A DNA stretch of 57,575 nucleotides from positions 1-57,575 of the forward strand of contig JAJFLB010000024.1 in assembly GCA_021772915.1 (NCBI GenBank), read 5' to 3'. The notes below the pieces were generated by a model. It saw only the letters and a program-made list of their open reading frames with translations, had not been told where the DNA came from and did not search any database. Of the stretch, positions 8,128 to 16,206 are shown one piece after another. The DNA is from Gammaproteobacteria bacterium (GTDB taxonomy: Bacteria; Pseudomonadota; Gammaproteobacteria; Xanthomonadales; SZUA-36). The translations under genes and the position numbers were made by a program. Each line of letters opens with the position of its first letter. The stretch's first letter is position 1.

Positions 8128-9633
8128 ATGACCGGACCATTGAAAAACATTCTCAGCGCAATCGGTGATACACCTGTTTTCAAGATAAGCAAGTTGTCGC
8201 CCCAAGGGGTCAATATCTACGTTAAAGCGGAAGGGTTCAATCCAATGGGCTCGGTCAAGGACCGCATGGCGCTTGCCACGATTGAAGCGGCCGAAGCAAG
8301 CGGAGAGTTAAAGCCCGGGCAAACCGTTATTGAAGCGACCTCTGGCAATACCGGCATTGGCCTGGCCATGGTCTGTGCGGTCAAAGGCTACCCCCTGGTC
8401 GTCACCATGGCCGAAAGTTTCAGTCTTGAACGGCGGAAAATTTTGCGTTTTCTCGGTGCCAAAGTCGTACTTACGCCGGCAGAGTTAAAAGGCACAGGAA
8501 TGCTGGCCAAGGCGGTCGAACTGGTTGCGAAACATGACTGGTTCCTGGTCAGGCAGTTTGAGAATGAAGCCAATGCCGACGCCCATACCCGCACCACCGC
8601 GGAAGAAATTCTGGCCAGCTTTGAGGGCATGCAACTGGATTACTTCGTGACCGGTTTTGGTACCGGGGGCACACTTAAGGGCACTAGCCGGGTGTTGAAA
8701 AAGAGGAGTCCCAACACGAAAGTCATCGTGTGTGAGCCGGATAATACGCAACTACTGGGCAGTGGTATACCGCAAGCCAGGGAGGCTGACGGCAGTCCGT
8801 CTGAAAGCCATCCTCACTTCCGACCACACCTGATACAGGGCTGGTCACCGGATTTCATCCCCAAACTAACCGAAGATGCCATTTCGGCGGGCTTGGTGGA
8901 CCAGGTTGTTCCCGTTGCAGGTGACAAGGCTTTGCGGTTCACCTGTGAACTGGCGCAGAAAGAGGGCATTTTCTGTGGTGTTTCCAGCGGTGCAACGTTT
9001 ACCGCGGCACTGGAAGTAGCAAAAACTGCTCCGGCTGGTAGTAATATTCTGTGTATGTTGCCGGATACCGGTGAGCGCTATCTGTCTACGCCGCTCTTCG
9101 ATGATATTGCGGTTGAGATGTCCGCAGCTGAATGGGAAGTGTCCCGCTCGACACCCAATTATCGTTTCGACGCCGCCACGACCGGCAAATCAGTAGCCGA
9201 GCCAGATAAGGGAGACGAGGCGCCAGTTTCCCTGGATGAGGAAGCACTGGAATTTGTAAATCAGGTCACTTCCAACGCCGAGGAGCCCGTTATCATGTTT
9301 GCTCTGGAATGGTGTGAGTTCTGCTGGTCTGTGCGCAAGTTGTTCGCCAAACTGGAAATACCCTACCAGGCTATCGACCTCGATTCAGTCAAGTACCAGG
9401 AGGGTGACCGTGGCGCCATGATCCGCGCTGTTTTGCTGGACCAGTTGGGTTCACCTACGATCCCGCAAATCTACATCGGCGGCAAGCATATTGGCGGGGC
9501 CACGGATCTTTTCGCGAACTACAATACCGGTGAGTTGGGTGAACGTCTGGCCCGGTACAACATCAGCATGAAGGAAATGCCAGAAGAGTTCGAACCTGCT
9601 TCCTTGCTTCCGGGTTGGTTGCACAAGCGGTAG
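8128..9633 (+). CDS. Cysteine synthase fused to a glutaredoxin
   Basis: A 501-residue two-domain protein. Residues 1 to about 320 are a fold-type II PLP enzyme of the O-acetylserine sulfhydrylase/cystathionine beta-synthase group: GSVKDRM with the PLP lysine K44, TSGNTG at 71-76, the GTGGT phosphate loop and late CGVSSGA. Residues about 370-480 are a glutaredoxin: WCEFCW with C396 and C399, then SPTIPQIYIGG with the cis-proline and a GG glutathione-site pair. The two cysteines are separated by EF rather than the usual PY. A likely task is cysteine or a related beta-substitution product formation coupled to a local redox or glutathione step. The fusion partner order (enzyme then Grx) is clear; the physiological substrate is not. 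Confidence 0.88.
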   Translation: MTGPLKNILSAIGDTPVFKISKLSPQGVNIYVKAEGFNPMGSVKDRMALATIEAAEASGELKPGQTVIEATSGNTGIGLAMVCAVKGYPLVVTMAESFSLERRKILRFLGAKVVLTPAELKGTGMLAKAVELVAKHDWFLVRQFENEANADAHTRTTAEEILASFEGMQLDYFVTGFGTGGTLKGTSRVLKKRSPNTKVIVCEPDNTQLLGSGIPQAREADGSPSESHPHFRPHLIQGWSPDFIPKLTEDAISAGLVDQVVPVAGDKALRFTCELAQKEGIFCGVSSGATFTAALEVAKTAPAGSNILCMLPDTGERYLSTPLFDDIAVEMSAAEWEVSRSTPNYRFDAATTGKSVAEPDKGDEAPVSLDEEALEFVNQVTSNAEEPVIMFALEWCEFCWSVRKLFAKLEIPYQAIDLDSVKYQEGDRGAMIRAVLLDQLGSPTIPQIYIGGKHIGGATDLFANYNTGELGERLARYNISMKEMPEEFEPASLLPGWLHKR

Positions 9634-9652
9634 TAGCTGATGCGGGTAAAAT

Positions 9653-9680
9653 TGGTGGGCCCAGTTGGACTTGGACCTAC
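9653..9680 (-). repeat. Second copy of a tRNA 3' end, att-like site
   Basis: These 28 bases match the 3' end (CCA, acceptor strand and T arm) of the tRNA-Ile gene at 11528-11604 with two mismatches and in the same orientation. Similarity fades after 9680, before the anticodon arm. This is what the distal end of an element integrated at a tRNA 3' end looks like. A decayed second tRNA copy is the alternative. Confidence 0.7.
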
Positions 9681-9748
9681 AACAAGGCCAAGTTTCAAGT
9701 GACTCCTTACCTGCTTGTACGGACTGTCGGGTAAATTGCTTATTTTCT

Positions 9749-9926
9749 ACTAATCCACAGTTTTGTCACTTTTCCTCCTATTTCTACTCTTTTCGTCACA
9801 TACCACTCACTAATCTATTGTTTTTGTCATACATTATTTTTTAATCTACACTTCTTATCGGACATCACTTACTAATCTATAGTGTTTGTCATATACTACT
9901 CACTAATCTACAGTTTTTGTTCATAC
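9749..9926 (+). repeat. Six-unit phased direct-repeat array before the Fic gene
   Basis: Degenerate units beginning at about 9749, 9779, 9809, 9840, 9871 and 9902 follow the pattern ACTAATCTAcaGTTTTTGTCATAC. Steps are 30, 30, 31, 31 and 31 bases, close to three DNA helical turns. Units 1, 3, 5 and 6 are best conserved; 2 and 4 are worn. The array ends 32 bases before the Fic start codon and must overlap its promoter. Helical phasing of identical half-sites suggests cooperative binding of a DNA-binding protein on one face. The Fic protein's own winged-helix-like N-terminus is an obvious candidate. Not a CRISPR: units are contiguous with no unique spacers. Confidence 0.8.
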
Positions 9927-9958
9927 AAGAGACCGCGAATAACACTAAGGAAAGGATC

Positions 9959-11449
9959 ATGGCAGAACTAAAATTTCCTTCGAGCGAGGACGCACAAAAG
10001 GCATCAAGGCTTTTTAGGAAGGGTGAGTGGTTTAGAATTCGCCAAGGAATTTACATCGATACACCCGACCCCGAAGAGATCACTAAAACACTAAATAATA
10101 ATTGGATGGAAGTTGCCTGCAATATTATTAATGGCCCGGTCGCTATAGCCAGGACAGCTGTTGAATTAAGACCAGCAGGGGGGAGACTATATTTTGTATC
10201 GAGTAATTTAAGAGCACATCGTGCAGTCGAAGTGGGACACCTAAAATTTGATATTTGGCCCGGTAACACTGACCTCGGAGTTGAGCAAATCAGCTTGGGA
10301 ATGAAACGAAGTAGCGCAGCTCGATATTGCTTGGAGAATTTGGCTTCGTCCAGAGGAGATGAGAACTCAAGGAAAACACTGGGCAATCAATGGGTGGAAT
10401 CGGAACTCGTGAAAGTCATTCGTCGAAGAGGAGAGGGGGCAATTAACGAATTGAGAGACGAAGCGAGAGGCTTATCAAGTGATTTAGGGCTTGAAAAAGA
10501 ATTTGAAAAGCTGAATGCAATGATCGCATCTCTATTAAGAACACACCCTGCCGAAGGAATATTACAAACACGGTCAGGCATTGCTGAAGCGAAAGGAGAG
10601 CCATTTGATCAGATTCGTTTAGAAAGGTTTAGAGGGCTCGGAGAGTACCTTGAAACAACAGAATTGACGAAAAATGACTACGAATACGACAAGGCAAGTT
10701 GGAGGAACTTAACATTTTTTGAAAGCTATTTCTCAAACTTCATAGAAGGGACGGAATTCACCTTGGAAGAAGCAGAAGAAATCGCTTTTGAAACGAGATT
10801 GATCTATGAAAGGCATCAAGACAGCCATGATATTTTGGCCAATATTGAGATTTCGGGTGATATGTCAGAGATGCATAAGGTCCCAGCCGATACGATTGAA
10901 CTAATTGACATTTTGAAAGTTAGGCATGGGCTTCTATTGGCAGAAAGACCAGACAAGAGACCTGGGGAATTCAAAGAAAAACCTAACAAAGCCGGCGGGA
11001 CGGATTTTGTGTTGCCTGAGCTTTTGGAAGGCACGCTGGTCCAGGGTTTTGACGTTTATCAGTCACTGCCTTTGGGGATGCCGAGAGCCATTTTTATGCA
11101 CTTCATGATTAGCGATATTCATCCATTCGATGATGGGAATGGAAGGTTATCCAGAGTCATGATGAACTCTGAACTAGTTTCAAGGGATCAACACAAGACG
11201 ATTATTCCCATTGTCCATCGAGAAAGCTACTTAAATGGGCTTAGGGCTGCGACGAGACAGGGGCGCTTCAGGACAATGGTAAAAGTTCTTCATCAAATGC
11301 AGTGCTACACGGCCTCTTTAGATTGGGGTGAGTATGGTGAGGTTAAGGCAGTTATCCAAGGGCACGCTGCCGACAAAGAACCTGATGAAGGAATAGCAAT
11401 ATTTAATAAGGTAATTGCAAAGTTAGGTGGTCATTATCCAGCCGGGTAG
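9959..11449 (+). CDS. Fic-family protein with N-terminal AbiEi-like region
   Basis: About 496 residues from ATG 9959, which has AAGGA at good spacing; the frame from 9917 would start inside the repeat array. Residues 1-60 (SRLFRKGEWFRIRQGIYI) resemble the winged-helix start of AbiEi-type antitoxins, with a further alpha/beta segment to about 130. The Fic domain has SNFIEG at 259-264, fitting the SxxxEG inhibitory helix of class II Fic proteins, and the complete active site HPFDDGNGRLSR at 388-399. Fic enzymes usually transfer AMP to a hydroxyl on a target protein. All catalytic residues are present, so an active but self-restrained enzyme is expected. It sits alone in a tRNA-bounded AT-rich islet behind a phased repeat array, suggesting autoregulation. 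Target unknown. Confidence 0.88.
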   Translation: MAELKFPSSEDAQKASRLFRKGEWFRIRQGIYIDTPDPEEITKTLNNNWMEVACNIINGPVAIARTAVELRPAGGRLYFVSSNLRAHRAVEVGHLKFDIWPGNTDLGVEQISLGMKRSSAARYCLENLASSRGDENSRKTLGNQWVESELVKVIRRRGEGAINELRDEARGLSSDLGLEKEFEKLNAMIASLLRTHPAEGILQTRSGIAEAKGEPFDQIRLERFRGLGEYLETTELTKNDYEYDKASWRNLTFFESYFSNFIEGTEFTLEEAEEIAFETRLIYERHQDSHDILANIEISGDMSEMHKVPADTIELIDILKVRHGLLLAERPDKRPGEFKEKPNKAGGTDFVLPELLEGTLVQGFDVYQSLPLGMPRAIFMHFMISDIHPFDDGNGRLSRVMMNSELVSRDQHKTIIPIVHRESYLNGLRAATRQGRFRTMVKVLHQMQCYTASLDWGEYGEVKAVIQGHAADKEPDEGIAIFNKVIAKLGGHYPAG

Positions 11450-11527
11450 TTGTGACCACTCTCCTCCCGAGGACTAAAGCGAAGGCTTACGCATCTGCAA
11501 AAAACGAATAAAATCAGTGTGAAAAAA

Positions 11528-11604
11528 TGGTGGGCCCAGTAGGACTTGAACCTACGACCAATCGATTATGAGTCGAGTGCTCTAACCAGCTGAGCTATGG
11601 GCCC
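11528..11604 (-). tRNA. tRNA-Ile2 (anticodon CAT, lysidine type)
   Basis: A full cloverleaf of 77 bases including the encoded CCA. The acceptor is GGGCCCA/TGGGCCC, the D arm GCTC...GAGC, the anticodon loop CTCATAA (anticodon at 11568-11570) and the T arm GTAGG TTCAAGT CCTAC. The TCATAATCGATTGGTC stretch and C4-G69/C5-G68 pairs fit the minor isoleucine tRNA whose CAU is modified to lysidine-AU by TilS, rather than elongator methionine tRNA. One anticodon-stem end pair is a C-T mismatch. Its 3' end serves as the apparent integration site of the Fic islet. Confidence 0.9.
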
Positions 11605-11669
11605 ATTGTGGAGCGGGATCTAGTGTACCTGTGACCGGTGAATTGGCAAAGCCATTAGCTTGTAGATAA

Positions 11670-11960
11670 TTACGAATTGTCGGTAGTTTCACTGTCTTCT
11701 GTTGTTACCTTTGCCGCACTTTCCGCTTTTTTGTAGCTTTGTATATGCTCCAGTGTTCCCCGGTATGCCGCCACGACCTTGTCAACACCTGTTGGCTCGA
11801 GCCCCCCTTCATTGCCTGCTGCTACAAAGGTTGCGTAAACGCCGGATGCTGCCATCAACGCAGCGGATATCACCGGCTCCTCAAAACTCTCTTGTTGCAG
11901 TTTGTTGGCCAGTTCCACAAACTGGGTTACGCAATGTTGGTGTTTCTCTGCGGCATCCAT
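11670..11960 (-). CDS. Small conserved protein, DUF3144-like
   Basis: A 96-residue soluble, mostly helical acidic protein: HQHCVTQFVELANKLQQE, then VISAALMAASGVYATFVAAG, then GVDKVVAAYRGTLEHIQSYKKAE and a charged, disordered C-terminus. The pattern resembles the DUF3144 family of small proteobacterial proteins, which is itself uncharacterised. No signal peptide or membrane segment. Single gene between the tRNA and the carboxypeptidase, with its own start ATG at 11960. Assignment is by general pattern and should be taken as tentative. Confidence 0.65.
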   Translation of the reverse strand: MDAAEKHQHCVTQFVELANKLQQESFEEPVISAALMAASGVYATFVAAGNEGGLEPTGVDKVVAAYRGTLEHIQSYKKAESAAKVTTEDSETTDNS

Positions 11961-12047
11961 TGGCTTAATCCTTCTGATTCAAATGATGCTGGGGATTATA
12001 GAGGTTTTGGGGATGTTTTGGGGTTCCCTCTGACCCAACCGGCAATC

Positions 12048-14645
12048 CTACGGACAGCTCAATCCGACGATGTTGGTCAGCCGGATGAGAGTTAAAACAC
12101 CAGACCCAAAACCCGGTTCAGTGCTGGTATAGGTGGCTGTGCCACCAAAACAGTCAAGCTCCAGCACCAACGTTCCCCAGGCGGGGAAGGTGACCAGGTC
12201 AGAATTGAAATCAGGTCCGAATACGCCACCTTTGGATGTCTGTATGTTGTCAAAGACGAGTTTGCCGTCAACTAGCTCGCCCACACCGAAAAACCACCGC
12301 CGGTTCCCGGCGGGATCGAAGCTGAACCAGTACACGACGATCCGTCCGTCCGCAAGAACTTCCACGTTAAAACCTTCACCGCTGTGGCTGAGGTCAAACC
12401 AGGAGCCACTCAGCAAGGCCAGCTCGCTTAGGGGTAAAAGCCTCGGGATTCCACAATCCAGACCCATCAGGGTGGTAATCCTGGCCAATTGCATGCGACC
12501 GTGACGGGTTCCAATGTGGTAACTCATACTGCCTTCGTCACAGCCTGACCAGATAAAACTGGCGGAACCAACCACTTCCCGTTTTACTTTTGAAGGATCG
12601 AAACCCGGACCGAATTCACCCCCCGATACACGGTAGAGTTCAGCGAACTCAACACGATTTCCGCGGATCTCTCCCAGGGCGACATACCAATCCTGGTTGC
12701 CTTCATCATCGTAGGTAAACCAGTACAGCACGACCCTACCATCGGCGAGCACTTCGAGCAGGAAACCCTCGCCGCTGCGTGAAAGATCGAACCAGGATGA
12801 CGTAATGCCAGCTTCCAGTAAAAACAGAGGTGGTACCACCTGGTCTGTTACCCGAAAAGAGATCGTTGAATCCTGGCCACCAACATCTGATTCAGCACCG
12901 TTGGAGTTTTCATAACGTGTCCACGACCCGTTCTGCCACCCAACTACGGTGCCGGGGTTGGTATCAGTAAACATACCCGTCATGTCAGATGCCATTAGCC
13001 TGAATGTAGCATCCGTGCCACCAGCGACCAGACTGCTGTTTAGTATGTCATCTGGCAAGTTAAAGGTAAGGTTTAATGAATCATCCTGGTAATACCTGTA
13101 CCCGTCAGGGGCGCCACCGGACTGATTAAGCCAGTCTGCACTTTCAAGGTTAGCGGTCAATTCCGTATTGTTGACAATGATGCCAGCATTGACGTCCAAA
13201 CCGCTGTCGGGTTGCCCGGGGAAGGCAACGACTTCACCGGCTTCACGCCAACGCATGGGTTTGTTAAAGGCCAACCAGAGACTATAACTGCGGTTGAGTT
13301 CCAGCGACTGGAGTTGATTGGTGTACAAAGAGCGGGTTTGACTATCGACGACATCCCATGCCGTTTCAAAAACGACGGCACCGGTGGTCGGGTCCACTAT
13401 GCGTAGCTCCTGGATACTCGGCGGCCCCGCCTGGCGGTAGTACGCCGCAGCAAACGACTGGGCCAGTTCTTCCCTTACTCTGCGGATTTCGGATTCGGGC
13501 AGAATAAACCCGTCATGGCCATTTTCGCGCAGACCGCCATAATCCGCACCACTGCCCGGCAACGGTGCATGAAAACTTTGTCCACCACTGGGCTCGACCT
13601 CCAGTGTCCAGGACGGTACCTGATAGGTATGGGTGAAGTATTCGTCGGTAGTACCAATGCCCTGATTAGCTGGTGTGTTAATAGCCGTGGTAAAGGCGTA
13701 CCACTTGCCGGCTGGGAATGCCCTGTGGTGGTTTGTAAAAGTGTTAAGCACCTGTTGCGTCTGGCGGCTTAGACGACTGTTGTTAGTACGTACCCAGAAA
13801 TTCACCAAGGAGAATGAATGTACATCGGTGTAGATTCGCAACTGGTCGATCGGGCCCAATTCCGCGGCCGTATCCAGGGCTTGTGTCTCACCCTCGGATT
13901 GCGGGGCGGTGCCGTGATGGACGATTGAGCTTACCAATCCTGAAGACCGACCTGGGTTGGTGGCCCAAAACGGTGCGTTGTTGCGGTTCAGGTCAATTCC
14001 ATTGAGATGATCCCCGATGGTGAAAAGGTCCTCATCCACATTGCGCATATTTTTGCGTCGCATTCGGCCGTCACGTGGTGAACCAAACGGATCATTGGGA
14101 TCAGTTTGTAAATAGTTAAGTGCGGGGGTGCGCTGCGTTTGCATAAACCCGTCGATGTTTAACGATGGGATTACAATCATGTTTACATTATCCCGCAGGT
14201 AATCGTAAAAATGATGATCGTTTTCGTGTAAGGCCAGTAACTCCAGAACACCGGTTACGACTTCGGGTGTCTGCCATTCGCGGGCGTGGATACCACCGTT
14301 GGTTAACATGGCTGGTTCCGGCAGACCGTCGATAGTCAGTTTGTCGTTATCACCCAGTCGATAGGCCCAGATGGTGCGTCCTGCAGAAGTCCTGCCAATG
14401 TCTTCAGCATGTACATAATCTGTCGTTGCAACCAAATCCTGGTGCCGTGTATGCAAACCCGCATAGGTTCGAAAACCGTCAAAGGGTAACGGGGTGTTTA
14501 CGGGTATGGGAACCGGGTAACCCAGCGCTATTTTGTTGGTTTCCGACGGTGCTCTGGTATTCACCCACTCGGTCAAAACCTGTGCGCCGGCGGGTCCGAT
14601 GGCAGACAGAACAAGTACCAAATAGCAAAGTAGTCTAATTTTCAA
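12048..14645 (-). CDS. Secreted M14 zinc carboxypeptidase with two C-terminal repeats
   Basis: 865 residues starting with TTG at 14645, preceded by GAGGTG at good spacing. Residues 1-21 are a signal peptide. The M14 metallocarboxypeptidase domain has HAREWQTPE (zinc ligands H120 and E123), LNRN at 219-222, YTDVHS (zinc ligand H276) and WTLEVE, with E349 as the probable catalytic glutamate, so the enzyme looks intact. It trims C-terminal residues of peptides outside the cytoplasm. After a linker domain, two copies of a roughly 105-residue repeat (SWFDLSRSGEGFLLEVLADG and SWFDLSHSGEGFNVEVLADG) end the protein, probably for binding or secretion. The start overlaps the stop of 14642-15697 in a TTGA, so both are translationally coupled. 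Confidence 0.9.
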   Translation of the reverse strand: MKIRLLCYLVLVLSAIGPAGAQVLTEWVNTRAPSETNKIALGYPVPIPVNTPLPFDGFRTYAGLHTRHQDLVATTDYVHAEDIGRTSAGRTIWAYRLGDNDKLTIDGLPEPAMLTNGGIHAREWQTPEVVTGVLELLALHENDHHFYDYLRDNVNMIVIPSLNIDGFMQTQRTPALNYLQTDPNDPFGSPRDGRMRRKNMRNVDEDLFTIGDHLNGIDLNRNNAPFWATNPGRSSGLVSSIVHHGTAPQSEGETQALDTAAELGPIDQLRIYTDVHSFSLVNFWVRTNNSRLSRQTQQVLNTFTNHHRAFPAGKWYAFTTAINTPANQGIGTTDEYFTHTYQVPSWTLEVEPSGGQSFHAPLPGSGADYGGLRENGHDGFILPESEIRRVREELAQSFAAAYYRQAGPPSIQELRIVDPTTGAVVFETAWDVVDSQTRSLYTNQLQSLELNRSYSLWLAFNKPMRWREAGEVVAFPGQPDSGLDVNAGIIVNNTELTANLESADWLNQSGGAPDGYRYYQDDSLNLTFNLPDDILNSSLVAGGTDATFRLMASDMTGMFTDTNPGTVVGWQNGSWTRYENSNGAESDVGGQDSTISFRVTDQVVPPLFLLEAGITSSWFDLSRSGEGFLLEVLADGRVVLYWFTYDDEGNQDWYVALGEIRGNRVEFAELYRVSGGEFGPGFDPSKVKREVVGSASFIWSGCDEGSMSYHIGTRHGRMQLARITTLMGLDCGIPRLLPLSELALLSGSWFDLSHSGEGFNVEVLADGRIVVYWFSFDPAGNRRWFFGVGELVDGKLVFDNIQTSKGGVFGPDFNSDLVTFPAWGTLVLELDCFGGTATYTSTEPGFGSGVLTLIRLTNIVGLSCP

Positions 14646-15697
14646 AGCCGCACCTCAGTGGTCAACTGGGCCCGGTCAGTATCCAGCGCCATCTGCGCAC
14701 GTTTCGCCGCAACCGAATTGCCTTCCGCAATATTCCGTAATGACTTGATGGTCTGCAGGTCAGGGCTTTGAGCCAGTGCCAGTGCCGCGGCCGAGCCCAG
14801 TTCCGGGTCAGCAAGATAATCCAGCAGGAGTTCTCGTGTCGCCTTGTCATGCCGTAATCGTGGCCACCACTGGGCAATAGCCAGCGCCGCATTGGTGGTG
14901 GGTGCGTGTTCAATGGCTTCAGCCAACAAGTCGGAAATTTCGACGGCTTGCAGCTGTTCGCTAAAACGTTGCAGTGCCGTCGCCAGACCTGCTCCCCGGC
15001 CGTCTATCAGTAGTTTCAACATGGCGTCATTGTCACCGGTTATGGATGCGGTCAGGCCGACCACGGCTGTCAATTCAGGTGCCTGGGCCAATTGCTCCAG
15101 GGCGGCATTTTGTACCACGGTCAGGGCCATGAGGTCGGCATACCGAAGGGAATCCATGTAACCCGATCGCACGTTGTGCATACCGGACTTTCGATAGTGG
15201 TCCACCAGCGTAGCGGGTTTGGTTATGAGTAATGACTCTGCCTCCAGCGACGACTGGTTTCGCAGCCAGCCATTTTCCACTCCGGCGGCTGCTGCCCGAA
15301 TGTTGAATAACGGTATCGATGCGCCACCATGATCCTCATGAGGCACCAGGGTGTGAGCCTGGAAGTTTTTTAGATGACTTACGACTCCGGCAGCCACGGC
15401 GGCGCGTGGCATGGTTGCCAAAGACTGCGTGAAACGATAAATCACCGCTTCGCGCACCGGTAGCGGCCAATCACTGCGGTTTGCAATCGAATGGAGGTTT
15501 TTGAGTGTGGATTCAGCATCGTTGAGCGTCGCAAGGTTACCGATTTCACGTACTGCCAGGTCGATATCAACCGCACGTACTGCCAGCATTGCACTGGTAC
15601 GGTCCCACTGCTCAGGTCGTCTCTGGTCATTTGCCCACGTGGTTTGCGCGAGGTGTGCCAGGACGAGAAATATATAAAATGACGGTGATCTAAGCAT
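14642..15697 (-). CDS. Secreted helical-repeat protein coupled to the carboxypeptidase
   Basis: About 351 residues from ATG 15697, which has GGAGGG six bases away; the longer frame to 15754 lacks a ribosome site. Residues 1-22 (SFYIFLVLAHLAQTTWA) are a signal peptide. The rest is Ala/Leu-rich alpha-helical with short recurrent units (LEQLAQAPELTAVVGL, YLADPELGSAAALALAQSP), like HEAT/ARM-type repeats. No catalytic motif is seen. The TGA stop overlaps the TTG start of the M14 carboxypeptidase, so the two are probably made together; a chaperone, inhibitor or scaffold for the peptidase is possible but unproven. Confidence 0.75.
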   Translation of the reverse strand: MLRSPSFYIFLVLAHLAQTTWANDQRRPEQWDRTSAMLAVRAVDIDLAVREIGNLATLNDAESTLKNLHSIANRSDWPLPVREAVIYRFTQSLATMPRAAVAAGVVSHLKNFQAHTLVPHEDHGGASIPLFNIRAAAAGVENGWLRNQSSLEAESLLITKPATLVDHYRKSGMHNVRSGYMDSLRYADLMALTVVQNAALEQLAQAPELTAVVGLTASITGDNDAMLKLLIDGRGAGLATALQRFSEQLQAVEISDLLAEAIEHAPTTNAALAIAQWWPRLRHDKATRELLLDYLADPELGSAAALALAQSPDLQTIKSLRNIAEGNSVAAKRAQMALDTDRAQLTTEVRL

Positions 15698-15776
15698 GGT
15701 GTTCCCTCCGGATACGCGCATGATACGAAATATTTCGACTCTAATCACTCGCAATCAAAGTCCGGTAGTAATGACC

Positions 15777-16169
15777 TCACAAATCGGGTTCGGTTTCTTT
15801 CAGCGCCAAATAACTTTTGGCATTGAACAGGCCGGTATAACCTTTTGAGTGGAGAACTGCCATGGCCTTGCCGACCCGGTTGCCACTGCGACAGTAGAGA
15901 ACGACCTGGCGTTGCTTGTTATTGCCAATGGCTGCCACCAGTGCATCGGTTTGCTCGTACTCAATATTGATGGCGCCGTCCAGGTGACCCTCCGCGAACT
16001 CCTCGGGGGTACGCACATCGATCAACAAAATACCACTCTCAATCATCGGCCAGGCTTGCCTGGCAATTTGGACGTCGCTGTTGTCTGCCAATGTGGGGCT
16101 GCCAAAGCACAACAATGAGACCAGTGCTAAGGTCACTTTGAATCGTGCTGATCGATGCTGCCTTTTCAT
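15777..16169 (-). CDS. Secreted single-domain rhodanese (PspE-like)
   Basis: 130 residues: signal peptide 1-28 (LALVSLLCFGSPTLA), then one rhodanese domain with IDVRTPEEFAEGHLDGAINI and the active-site loop YCRSGNRVG (C93). Domains of this kind move sulfane sulfur to thiophilic acceptors such as cyanide or protein thiols; periplasmic PspE is the closest described relative. It is a single gene in a tail-to-tail-free arrangement, between the carboxypeptidase pair and the HAD gene. Natural acceptor unknown. Confidence 0.85.
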   Translation of the reverse strand: MKRQHRSARFKVTLALVSLLCFGSPTLADNSDVQIARQAWPMIESGILLIDVRTPEEFAEGHLDGAINIEYEQTDALVAAIGNNKQRQVVLYCRSGNRVGKAMAVLHSKGYTGLFNAKSYLALKETEPDL

Positions 16170-16206
16170 TGTAATTTTCTCATCGTGGTTGCCGGTGGGG
16201 TGTATT

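Larger units (their letters stand above)
9653..11555. mobile_element. Small genomic islet at tRNA-Ile carrying one Fic gene
   Basis: A segment of about 1.9 kb bounded by direct repeats of the tRNA-Ile 3' end: 9653-9680 on the left and 11528-11555, inside the intact tRNA, on the right. It holds only the repeat array and the Fic gene. The interior is clearly more AT-rich, with A-ending codons (aaa, gaa, aga), unlike the GC-richer genes on both sides. No integrase is present, so the islet must have been mobilised in trans, or be the remnant of a larger element. Inference from structure; recombination was not observed. Confidence 0.6.

Noticed and set aside
9749-9926. Possible CRISPR array
   Set aside because: The units are contiguous, degenerate and AT-rich with no unique spacers, and no cas genes are nearby; they fit a promoter operator array.
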